The notes beneath the pieces were generated by a model, which searched no databases, was not told the DNA's origin, and saw only the letters and a program-made list of their open reading frames with translations. A stretch of 64,000 bases of DNA, taken from the NCBI GenBank assembly GCA_001179505.1, contig CDMY01000258.1:1-64000 (forward strand), read 5' to 3'. Position numbers and translations under genes: made by a program. Numbering within the stretch: position 1 is the first letter of the stretch; each line of letters opens with the position of its first letter. Source of the DNA: Vitrella brassicaformis (taxonomy: Eukaryota > Sar > Vitrellaceae). Positions 1 to 9,548 of the stretch are shown in pieces.

Positions 1-44
1 GGGCTGCTGGGGGCCTGCGAGCTGGATGCAGTTTTCTGTCTTAA

Positions 45-1273
45 ATGGCGCCGTTTCTTTTCGGCCTGCTTTCCCTCCAGCTCTTGACCGCGGTGGTGAG
101 CGCTGCTGAATCCGGGTTCGGGGCGGCGCTCTGGAGGGGGACAAGATCGAGACGGGCTTGAGACTCAATGTGTCGCGGCATCTGGCTGCCGTCGAGAAGG
201 GGACGCCTGTCAACCAGACCCTGGACGAGAAGGCACTGCAGACGATCAAGGACCTTTGCAAGAGTGAACATACGTCAGTCCCCCATGAGTTCCTGCGCTC
301 GTCAGCCGGCCTGCAGTGCGCAGCGTATATCAGTCTACGTACCTTCGCTTCAATGCCTGCCCTATGTTGTTCTTTTCTGTAGCTATTGTATGGTGGCTGC
401 TCACAGAAACCTTTTGGAGGTGAGAGAGCCAAGCACAACGCCACGAGCTCTGAGACTCAGCGATTGTCGGTGCGTAATATTCATTCATGTCTCCCTCCGT
501 AGGGCTGGAGGCCACAAGATCCGAAGGGCTTCTGGACGCAACACAGCAAGGCGCTGATCGACAGCATGAATGCCACGGGCTACTTCGAGAGTGACAAAGT
601 GCTCTATCACATCAAGTAGGCCGTAAGATTGCGCTGCCCTGTCAGTGAGTGCACCGCTGGTGTTTGCCGTGTGTCAGGTACTCATCGGGCGTCATGGGCA
701 TCGTCGTTTTGGCTGATGTCGCGTCTGGTGAGGATTCAGAACATCCGCATGTGTCTACTTTTGAGACCCAACCCAACATGTTATCTTTCTTTGCCCACCA
801 GGCCAGCTGCAGTCCCAAGATCCGGCACATGCAACGTTGCCACACGGTCGACACACGACTTTCCTAATCTGATTTCTTCACTTCTGTCCTCGTTTCGGAC
901 CGCAGAGGACCGGACGACGCTGCACGTGGCGATAAAGATGAGCAGAAGCGATCCGAGCCCTTATCGTCACGCCATCTTTGCTGATGAGCTACAAAAAGAG
1001 AAAACAGGTAACAAACGGGCGACTGCAACAGCAACGAAGGCACACACGCCATTCTCACCCATTGATCAGCATACAAAAAACTTGAAGACCTCATGGCAGC
1101 TAAGGAATGCTACTCAGCAGGCGATGATTAGAAGCAACCCGTGGGAAGATGGATGGATGGATGGATGGATGGACGGATGTGTCAGGGCATCTCTCGAGAC
1201 ACACACCTCCCTCGGATTCCCCGAGTGTATGTCCCCGTTCCCGGGAAAGCCGACAAGCCTCTCTCAGGTCCCT

Positions 1274-1307
<34 letters not shown>

Positions 1308-2942
1308 CTGCACTCAAACGCAGAAGCCAAAAAATGCACGTGTACCTTTCGGTGGATTTGAACCGCAGACGCCTACTTGTATCTCGGTTCCTGAGAGGAC
1401 GCATTCTCTGCTTGCTACATTGTGTGATGACTCTTCTGTGTGTGTACTTTGAGTGTCTTTGCCGCAGAACGGTTCGATGGCGAGAATTTGTGGCACATGT
1501 AAGACAACGAGACATAGCAATGATTCACACTCGTCAATAGCGACATTGGTCAACTTCACCAGGCAAGAGGAGCATGTCCCAGTCAACAGCCTAGTGCCGC
1601 TAATGCTACCCGGCGATAAGACGAGACACACACTCGTTCGTTTTGGTTCGTTCATGTTGGCTTTGGTCATCGAAGCGACCCTTGCCCTCCACAAGATCGG
1701 CATCGCTCACTGCGAGTGAGCGCGGGGAGATGGGACAAGAGATGTGGTCATCGCACACACGTTTGTTTGTTTCCCGTGGGTCAGTCTCAATCCCGGTATG
1801 TACCGCGCGTGTATGCACACCGGACGGTGGCAGGCCAAGTAGTATGACCAGACGCACGGTGGATTGCTTCGCTTCAGGTAACATCCTCTTGCCGCTTCTG
1901 AAAGCAGAGGACATCCATTGGCCATATGGCGCAGCTGCACCCAAAAGAGTAGGTGTCTCACCCACAGTCGAACAGTCGCATCAATCTCTTCGTTCGTCTC
2001 TCTTTTCCCCATAATCGGTACAGGGCGACGTCTTTGTGGCGACGGAGCTCAAGCCTAGATCACTCATACTGATAGATTTCAGTTCCCTTGCCTTCATCAC
2101 GGCCCCGGACGAGCGCGACCCGTGTGAGAAGGAGTCCTGGGATGCAGCCAAAATCGTCCAGTAAGTGAGTGCATCGTCAGCGCCTCTCCGCCCCCTGTCT
2201 TCATGCATTGTTTGCGCAGGCTGAGTGATTTGACGTTCACCGGTCCAATGCTAGCTTCGCGGCCCGTGCTGGAGTCACCCACGCTCATTGACATGATCAA
2301 ACATCAGCACGATCCCGACAAGGTGGGAGGCGTGCACTAGACGGGACTCTTGCATGTGTCTCATGTTATGTCATGTTACGTTGTGTGGGGGTGTGTACAT
2401 CCCGATCCAGAGCTGCTACATGTTCAGCCTATTCTTTGGGGGGCCAGTGGCAACTGAGTAGATCGTCAACACCACAGGCCAATACCTGGGGGAAGGTATC
2501 TATCTAACACGGCCGTGCATCGCATCCATCCCTATATGTGTCCATGGAACTTGCTCATGTATGTCTGCAGACCTGGTGTCTCGCCTCCGTGAGTACGAGC
2601 GGCTGGCTCCGCTGCTCGAAATGCCTCCCTCGAACTCCCAATATTTAAACTTCTTCCAAGCCATGGCCGCCAAGTAGGCTAATTCGGCAGCCCAGAGACA
2701 TCCCTCTTTGTCCATTTCGCATTTAAAGGGACCCGGTAGAGTACAAGAAGAAGCTCCTGGAGCACAAGCCGGAGTTGCAATCCCAGCAAGAAGACGTCGA
2801 CAGGATCCTCTCGATGGCGGGCTCATGCTCGCCTACGCGCCAGGACAAGTGGCTGAGGGAGATGCGGGACCTCGCCCTGAAGGACGGCATCACGTATGGC
2901 CCCGACCACAAACCCGTGAGACACGCCACAGAGATGCCATGA
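45..2942 (+). CDS. Secreted protein-kinase-like protein (paralogue 1), about 12 exons
   Basis: Probable kinase-fold protein entering the secretory pathway. The ATG at 45 opens a signal-peptide-like stretch (MAPFLFGLLSLQLLTAVVSA). Joined exons then give a glycine-loop-like SSGVMGIVVLADV (678-727), a VAIK lysine motif (about 930-950), the catalytic loop HCDLNPGNILL (1710-1890, needing the microexon 1785-1795) and a DFG-position motif IDFS (about 2075). Supported splices include 615/678, 1715/1785, 1795/1878, 1948/2024 and 2160/2220, all phase-consistent. The last exon starts near 2729 and ends at TGA 2940-2942. The gene aligns exon by exon with the one at 14500-16551. The usual HRDLK lysine is Asn here, as in APH- or ROP-like atypical kinases. 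Frame is lost between the signal peptide (frame of 45) and the downstream region (frame of 158), around a G-run at 133-139; this could be a very short intron, an indel error or decay. The segment 1466-1560 is not fully resolved. Substrate and activity are unknown. Confidence 0.68.
1148..1178. repeat. (GGAT)n microsatellite in an intron
   Basis: About seven GGAT units with one GGAC variant, inside an intron of the kinase-like gene. The same tetranucleotide recurs in other introns, for example near 8613, 9025, 25515, 36047, 37665 and 41970, in both orientations. Confidence 0.9.
1275..1303. repeat. (CA)n dinucleotide microsatellite
   Basis: A run of about 14 CA units in the same large intron as the GGAT tract. 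It is unusual in running CA on the sense strand, since most introns here carry TG on the sense strand. Confidence 0.9.
1785..1795 (+). other. 11-nt microexon restoring the kinase catalytic loop
   Basis: The preceding exon ends CAC TGC GA at 1715 before GTGAGC. The following exon starts at 1878 with GTAACATC after a cag acceptor. Neither side alone encodes the catalytic loop. TCTCAATCCCG at 1785-1795 is preceded by tcag and followed by gtatgt, and joining the three pieces gives HCDLNPGNILL in a continuous frame. The paralogue at 15600-15750 has the matching loop HCDMNEGNILL, which supports the reading. Confidence 0.8.
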
Positions 2943-2993
2943 ATGAGCTGATGCATCACGTCAAGCCGATGAGGAACGCAGAGGCCGGCCCGT

Positions 2994-3292
2994 CCCGTGT
3001 GTGCGATTGAGCGAATGAGTACTGACTGTTGGAATTGGCCATGTGGCGTCGGTATCTCTGTCAGTCATTGTCAACAGTGATCGATTCAAACGAGAGATGT
3101 CCATACATACATGCATTGGATCGTCAAGCGAGCACTCTTGGACGTGCAGACAGACGGAGCACGCAGCCAGCAGACAGACACTTGCAGACAGACACACATG
3201 TGCACGCAGCAGAGCTGCAGACAGACACACCACATATAAACGAACGCATGGGGCGGACGGACGGTGGCGATACAGACACGCACGTCATTGAA
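2994..3292. repeat. Dispersed repeat, copy 1
   Basis: Nearly identical to 7243-7560 and in the same orientation. Shared features are the opening CCCGTGTG, a GTACTGACTGTTGG block, the segment GTGGCGTCGGTATCTCTGTC, several internal CAGACAGACAC units, and GCATGGGGCGGACGGACG near the end. The two copies differ by a few substitutions and short indels. No open frame resembles a transposase or reverse transcriptase. It may be a short non-autonomous mobile element or the end of a larger one. Confidence 0.85.
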
Positions 3293-3293
3293 G

Positions 3294-3328
3294 GCAAGGA
3301 ATTCCTGGTTTGACAAGGAATTCCTTGC
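3294..3328. repeat. Perfect 13-bp inverted repeat (hairpin)
   Basis: GCAAGGAATTCCT at 3294-3306 and its exact reverse complement at 3316-3328 flank a 9-nt spacer. With one bulged G the pairing extends outward by about four more bases. It abuts the right end of dispersed-repeat copy 1 and is absent from copy 2, so it could be a terminal structure of an inserted element. Confidence 0.85.
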
Positions 3329-4041
3329 TTCAGAGGGCCATTCCCGCCAGGTTTGCTTCATCTGGTCGGCCATTCCGTCGAGCTTCGAGCTTCTTGATCC
3401 GTCTTCGCTAATTTTGCTCGTCGGAGGTCTCCTGGCCTTCCCCTGGGGCTGTCTTCGCCAGATTCACGCATCCAGCCTCTCCCCGACAAGATCTCTTGTT
3501 CAAGACGTCATCCCCGCAGCTTGGCGGGTTCGGTTGATCAACAGCTCTATCGCACCAGCCCCTTGTGTCTCGTGCTTCCTCTGCTGATTTGGTGCCTCTA
3601 CGCGTGGCCGACAAAGCCGGGAAGCGAGCAAGGGGATAGAACTGATAGGACGGACAGACTAGTCTTGAGACGTGTGCATTTGTATATTCGACAAGTGTGT
3701 GACACTGTGCGTAGCAGTGTGCCATTGTGACTCGTTGCCTCCTTTGACTATCGACTTCTTACCTTCGTCGTCTAGTTGAGCGTCGCAAGCGGTGTCTCTC
3801 TAGCGTGAACCACATTAAAGTGGTCCCTTAACACGGGCTACCCTGCCCGTCGGTGGTTCTCTCACAGAGAAACCTGCTGTGCGCGTGACATCAGGTCGAC
3901 TTGACTCGTGTGCTTGTCGTCATTTATTCTTAATTGTGTCTCTTATCGATTGGTCAATCAGCATCGAGTAAGCGGTATTTCATAGCGTCATCTATACGAA
4001 TGATCCCAGGCCACCCCACCCCACCCACCGGGCCCGCCTGC
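3329..4041. other. Gene-free stretch between repeat copy 1 and the glycosyltransferase gene
   Basis: No frame here looks like a conserved protein, and the short open frames on both strands lack splice-supported continuations. The main structure is a set of three hairpins at 3809-3874, listed separately. The right part is the 3' flank of the minus-strand gene ending at 4042. Confidence 0.6.
3809..3874. ncRNA. Candidate structured element: three consecutive hairpins
   Basis: ACCAC/GTGGT pairs at 3809-3824 with a 6-nt loop, ACGGGC/GCCCGT at 3833-3850 with a 6-nt loop, and GGTTCTCT/AGAGAAACC at 3855-3874 with one bulge. Stem lengths and spacing do not fit a tRNA. It could be a small RNA, a piece of a mobile element or chance. 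Strand and transcription are unknown. Confidence 0.3.
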
Positions 4042-6294
4042 TCACTCGAGCGCATCCAGCTGTTCGATGGCCTGCCGCACTTTCTCCCACACCCCCTCAG
4101 GCGCCACCCGCTCCAGCGACCCGACGTCCATCTCCCAACGACGCTGGCCGACCATGGAACAGAGCGTGTCGAAGTGCCTGTTCTCTCGCCCACGGTTGCC
4201 GCCGAACAATTCGATGAGAGCCGATCCGGTGCGCATATATAGGCAATGGGTCAGGCCCGCCCCATGGACGCCCATCAGGATGTCAGCCGAGGTCGCCGTC
4301 AACACTTGCTCGGTGAAGGTGTGCGCCTCGCCAGGGTTGTAGTCCTTTATTTGCCACCCCGACAAACGTGAGTCGGTCGCCGCCGCCTTGTCTAATGACT
4401 GCCGCAGGGACGCCAGCAGCTCAGCCTCGTTGCCCACCTGACGTCACAACAACCCGAATACACTCATCACACGACGTCTGGCCGCACGTGGCTGTGGTGT
4501 GGCTAACGTGTCTAGCTGGCGTGTAGGTTTTGATGTGGCCTCTTGCCTTGTCGACAACTTGCGAGTACGGCCGTCTGCTGAGCCACAAGATGCGCCTCTC
4601 ACGCCTCGGGGGCCACTGCCACTGTTGCCGCAAGAACTCATCCGCCATGGTGGTCGTGTTGCTCAGCTGGCCCGGACGTCTTTTGTCCAACGCCTCCACG
4701 GTGCTGCTGCTGTTGGTGTCACGCTGAGAGGTGGAGACGTTGAGTGCTGTCAGGACGTGTGTACGGAATGCGTGCATGATGGCCGATTCGCAGAGATTGG
4801 AGTGCCCGTCGCCAGCTGGGTGGAATTCGGAGCGAGAGTTGCCTCGCAACAAAACACGATCGGCAAGATGCGTCTGCCAGTCGAGGTTCATGAGGCCCAC
4901 ACCGCCGTGAGCGCCATGGACGAGACGCGAAAAGCACAGCTTGCCCTGATAAAACCGCTGTGTGGCTGGTGATGGGCGTGTGCCGATGAAGACAGGGGGG
5001 TGCGAGGGCAACATGCCCTGCCAGAAGTCGATAAAAGGTCCCGGCGGCTGCTTGTCGACTGTCAGCACCCACACACGCACACAAATGGAATCTGTGTCTT
5101 TCTTCTGTTTCTCTTTTCTGTGTGTGTGCATCACAGACTTGCGAGGAATTGTGTTTCGAAGGGCGACAGTCCGGCCACAGCCAACGCGATGAACGCACCC
5201 ACCGCATCCAGGTGCATCTGGTTGATGTTGGTCGGATCCCACCTGCACGCACGCCCACGACACGACACGACACTGAATGACGCACTCACACACGGGCCCA
5301 TATCTATGGTATGTGGGTACCTTTCCAAAACAAGCACAGGATGCCGCACCCAGTGTCTCTCATCGCACACCACATGGCCACTTGCATTCGACTCGCCATA
5401 ATAGTGCAGCTTCTCCAGAAACCGAGCAGGCGGGCTGTCTGAGATGTCTGCCTCCTTCTCCAGCTGGAGGTCGGGAGTGCAGCCCGTCTGCACGCCCTCC
5501 CACTGGTCCTTGCCTGGCTGCCCCCAGCCCTTGCCGCCCGTTGCGTACTGCCACACAGCCGCCCGGATGGCGACAAAGTCACACATGACACGCGGGAATT
5601 TGAAGTCGCCCTTTCTCAGATAGCAGTTGACAGATGACACAGGGGCGTCGTTGTCGCGTCGGCTTTGGCAGATCTGCACCCGGAAGCCTCGCCAGCGGTC
5701 GATGAAAGGCAGGCCGTACCAGTACCTGCAGAGGCCGGGCTCCCTGACCTCGTCAAGGGCTCGGTCGGCCTGCTGAATCTCGTCATAGATGAGGCTGCAC
5801 GCTGAGAGGCTGGATGGAGCCGTTGGCTGATGCTGGTCTGACTCACGTCTGTCGAAGTGCCACTTGGGGTGTCCACGGAATTTGATGGTCTTGTTGCCCT
5901 CTTTGTCCGTCTCCGTTGACATGAGGTCACCGCCCTGGAACTCGCGGCTGAGATTGGCGTGCCCTGCCTTGACGAACTTCTGCCTCACACGAGACAAGGC
6001 AAGGACACACACAGGATGACAACATCTGGTGCCCGTAGACGTGTGCTTGTGTGCAGACGACGCAGAAACGTCGTAAGGCCATCTTGTGCGACGTCTCACC
6101 GTCTTGCGAACATCTTTGGTTTCCGTGCGCTCGGTGTAGTAGGCTGTCAGGGGGACTTCGCACGGCTTAGGCTGGAGGTTCCTGCATGTCACCAGAGCGA
6201 CGCTGGAGGCGAGCACCAGGGCCTTAAGCAGGAGGGCAAGCACGACGGATGCCATCTGCAATGACATGCACCAAACGGAACAGAGCCATCCCAT
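4042..6294 (-). CDS. GT61-family glycosyltransferase (EOGT/DUF563-like), six exons
   Basis: Likely a secretory-pathway glycosyltransferase moving a sugar from a nucleotide donor to a protein or glycan acceptor. The N-terminus has a signal anchor (MASVVLALLLKALVLASSVA; candidate starts at 6294, 6267 and 6255). Later exons carry a Cys-rich luminal region, the segment NINQMHLDAVGAF, and near the C-terminus ILMGVHGAGLTH followed by ALIELF, the hallmark of GT61/EOGT proteins. Introns lie near 6101-5985, 5845-5798, 5299-5232 and 5145-5065, plus a GC-AG intron at 4438-4546. The TGA stop is at 4042-4044. The acceptor cannot be told from sequence: EOGT modifies EGF repeats, while plant GT61 enzymes act on N-glycans or xylan. 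The gene is bracketed by the two copies of the dispersed repeat. Confidence 0.85.
4438..4546 (-). other. GC-AG intron in the glycosyltransferase gene
   Basis: The minus-strand exon ends GTC GAC AAG, followed directly by GCAAGA, and the intron ends in CAG before GTG GGC AAC. Joining gives VVDK then VGNEAELLASL in frame. No GT donor nearby preserves the frame. AAG/GCAAG matches the usual context of the minor GC-AG class. Confidence 0.65.
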
Positions 6295-7242
6295 CCTAAT
6301 GGCACAATGGGACGGCGCGGCAGTCAGCCCCCGGCCGCCTCGTCTCGCTCACCGTCTCGATACCCACAGGCAACTCAAATGGTGAAGGGTTCAGTCAGGG
6401 ACACCCAGAGAGGCTTCCGGGACCGCAGAAACGAAGGCGGCAGCTGAGCGGCGCTCCCTGGCTTGATACGAGGCGTTGTGTCACAAGGCCTCGTGGCAAA
6501 GCCCCCAGCGGAGAGGAGACGCCCCTAAAGCTTACAACCCGAAGAACGAAAGGGATGGCGAGTTTACGAGTCTCGAATCTTAACGACACCTTTGAGCTGC
6601 CATCGAGACTCTTAACGCTAACAGGTGACGCCTGCTTTGCTGAGCCGCTGGCGATGATGGTGATGCGTCGTTTCGCCCTCGAATCATCTTGGTGATGTGC
6701 AGCCCAGCGCAACGATGGCCGACGTAAGCTGAGGGGGGACACACACGCACCGAACCCATAAAGGGGCGAAACTGACCCGCTCAGGTTGTTGTATAGATTG
6801 ACGGCCCACCAACGATTGATCCATCACACGAGAGCCACAATCACACACTTGCGTAACACTCACTCGTCACCTTTGGTTCTGTTTTGCTTTGCTTTGCTTT
6901 GCTTTGCTTTGTTTTGTTTTGCCTTGCTTGTCTCCTCTCACTCGTCACCTTTGGCTTTGGCTTTGCTCTGCGTACGGGCCAGGTAAATTTGCGAAGCGCT
7001 GTTTCTGCTGGCAAGCTTTGCTTGGCTTTGGCGAGCTTCGCTTGGCTTCGTCGCGGGACCCTTTCGGCTCGCCCCCAGCTTTTTGCGCAGCGTTCCCAGC
7101 ACAGAGAGGGCTTTGCTCTGCTTCGCTTTGCTCTGCTGTGCTCATTGACACTCCAGAGGAATGGGTTCCTTTGGTTTGCTTTGCTCAGGCCGGTTTGCTG
7201 CGTTTGCTTTGGGGGCTGTAGCCGCTGCACACTTGGGCCCTG
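6295..7242. other. Gene-free stretch upstream of the glycosyltransferase gene
   Basis: No supportable gene. The left part is presumably 5' UTR and promoter of the minus-strand gene starting at 6294. The right part, from about 6860, is low-complexity TTTGC/GCTTTG-rich sequence. Long open frames across it arise from that composition (Lys-Ala-Lys-Gln strings on the minus strand) and are not taken as genes. Confidence 0.6.
6881..6930. repeat. (TTTGC)n pentanucleotide array
   Basis: Six or more TTTGC units degrading into TTTTG. The flanking CACTCGTCACCTTTGG occurs at 6861 and again near 6940, so the array lies within a local duplication. Degenerate CTTTGC motifs continue to about 7215. Confidence 0.85.
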
Positions 7243-7560
7243 CCCGTGTGAGCGATTGAACGAATGAGTACTGACTGTTGGATTAATTAAACATGTGGCG
7301 TCGGTATCTCTGTCAGTCAGTGTCAACAGTGATCGATTCAAACAAAGAGAGAGATGTCCATACATACATGCATTGGATCGTCAAGCGAGCACTCTTGGAC
7401 GTGCAGACAGACGGAGCACGCAGCCAGCAGACAGACACTTGCAGACAGACACACATGTGCACGCACCAGAGCTGCAGACAGACACACCACATATAAACGA
7501 ACGCATGGGGCGGACGGACGTGGCGATGGCGATAGACATACATACACGCACGGCGTTGAA
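7243..7560. repeat. Dispersed repeat, copy 2
   Basis: Direct-orientation counterpart of 2994-3292, about 4.25 kb downstream. Compared with copy 1 it has a TTAATTAAA insertion after ACTGTTGG, an extra AAGAGA and an expanded ATACATACA segment. It lacks the 3' palindrome found beside copy 1. Confidence 0.85.
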
Positions 7561-8070
7561 AGCACAGACACAGCCTCTCACACAACAAACAAAACCAAAA
7601 CGCAATGAGAGCTCGTCCAACGTGATGCACTCATTCATGTGTGTGTGTGCTTGCGTCGCCAGAAGCTGTCCGTTCCCTCGCTGTGCTCTGTGCGGGCGGT
7701 GTGATTCGATCAGCTGCCCCGTGGCCACCTCTGTGCTATCTGCCGGTGCAGTCGGCACATGCACAGCCGTGGCCGCACGAGTTCTGATCAAACCGCACAG
7801 CCCCAGCGGAGCGACAGACCGACAGACCAAGATGGACAGAGAGACCACATCACGCAAGAAGAAGCGGTCAAGCCGGCCTTCCTTCCTTACTCACTCACTC
7901 ATGCGGCCACACGCACACACACACACACTGGTCCCATACACTGATGCAGCTGACTGACTACAAATCGTTAGTCTCGGCCGATCAGTCCACGGCGGCAGCA
8001 GACACAGACAGACAGACAGACAGGCAAGGAGAGAAGGGTGGAGGGAGGGAGGGAGGGAGGGAGAGAGGCG
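7561..8070. other. Gene-free stretch with GACA and GGGA simple repeats
   Basis: Between repeat copy 2 and the NAP1 stop codon. It contains a (GACA)n tract at about 7999-8022 and a (GGGA)n tract at about 8040-8066. No gene is evident; this is probably the 3' flank of the NAP1-type gene. Confidence 0.6.
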
Positions 8071-9514
8071 TCACTGGGTCTTGCACTCCTGCTGGTCTCC
8101 AGCACCGCCCTGACACACATATGTACATGACACATACATTGCATGAGAATGCAGCACTGGTGAAAGAGAGGCCGGCCGTGTGCTGTGCGCACCTTTCCCT
8201 CCTTGCCCTTAGGCGCTCCGTGGTGGCCATGCTTGCCCTTGCCCTGACCACACACACACATATACACAGACAGAGAGACAAACAGTCGTGAGTGCGACCC
8301 GACCCACACAGGATATATGGTCGATACACACGAGTCATGAGAACAGTCCAGCCAGCCAGCCGATCGGTCAGTCCTTCCTTGCTAGATTTGTGTGCGTGTG
8401 TGTGTGTCAGCCAGCCAGTCATCTCATCCATGACATACACACATCCATCCATCCAGGCCCAGCCATATGATTTGGTGATTATCACATGATCTCTTAGGTG
8501 TGCTGTCTCTGACGCACTTTTCCCTTGGACTTCGGCATGTCTGCATCGTCCTCCTCGTCGTCGTCCTCGTCGTCATCGCCCTAAACACACACACGCATAG
8601 ACACACATCGACCCATCCATCCATCCATCCATCCCCCTCTCTCCCCTCTGTCTGTCTGTCTGTCTGAGTGGATGGTGTGTGTGGCCTCCACACATGGTCA
8701 TCGTCGTCAAGGTCGTCGTCATCGAATTCGTCGTCGCTGTCCTCCTCGTCGTCGCTGTCCACCTCCTCACCAGTGTACCACAACACCGCACGAGGGATGA
8801 TCTTCTCCTACACGCATATAATCACGCAGCGACACGAACGAAGGCTGACCCCTTTGTGTGGACCAGTCCTCGTGTGTCGCCCACCCGTATGATGCATCCG
8901 GCCTGGTAGTCGGCCTCGACGATGACCTCGAGCTCCTCCACGGCCTCCTCCTCCATCTTCTCCAAATCCTGCTCACTCGGAATCACTATATGCACACATA
9001 CATAATAAGGTCGAGCACTCGTATCCATCCATCCATCCATCCATCCACTCGTCGGTAAGGCCCTCTCTGACTGACTGACCGTGTTTCTTGAAGAAGTTGA
9101 AGAAGGAGGGGACGTCGACCTGCTCGGTGATCTTGCGGGTCGCCTTGGTACCTGATGTGTGAGGCATGCGAAGATGGACACACACATGCATGTGTGTGTT
9201 GGTGCCTGTGTGTCATGTCTGGCGTCTTGTTGTTACGTTTATTCTTTTGTTTGCGCGTGACGGTCTTCTTGGTGACGTCTTTGCCGGGCTTCCACACCAA
9301 CTCAGTGCTGACCACCATATACATAACACATATACAGTCAGCACGCACATGCTCCCTCAGACAGCCCCCCCCTCCCTTCCCTTAGGGCCTACCAGTCGGT
9401 TGACGAGAGGACTTCGTCTTTGCCGTCGTCAGGCTGCTCGAGAATGTAGCTCTTGACGATCGTCGACGGCTCAAAGTAGGGATTCTCGCTGAACTTGAAA
9501 ATCAAACGGAAACT

Positions 9515-9548
<34 letters not shown>

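Noticed and set aside
1100-1340. His/Thr- and Cys/Val-rich open frames over CA/GT tracts, here and elsewhere
   Set aside because: Dinucleotide repeats are open in several frames; the sequence is intronic and has no conserved segment.
1335-1375. tRNA T-loop-like sequence on the minus strand (GGTTCAAATCC)
   Set aside because: The flanking 5-bp T stem does not pair and no anticodon or acceptor arm could be built around it; it lies in an intron.
3809-3874. tRNA interpretation of the three-hairpin cluster
   Set aside because: Loop sizes and spacing are wrong, there is no TTCRA loop, and no closing acceptor stem was found.
6841-7365. Long minus-strand open frame with Lys-Ala-Lys-Gln repeats
   Set aside because: It is a by-product of the TTTGC/CTTTGC repeats and overlaps the dispersed repeat; the opposite strand is equally open.
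8601-9050. CRISPR-like spacing of ATCC repeats
   Set aside because: The units are simple tetranucleotide microsatellites inside introns of a eukaryotic gene, with no conserved repeat/spacer structure.
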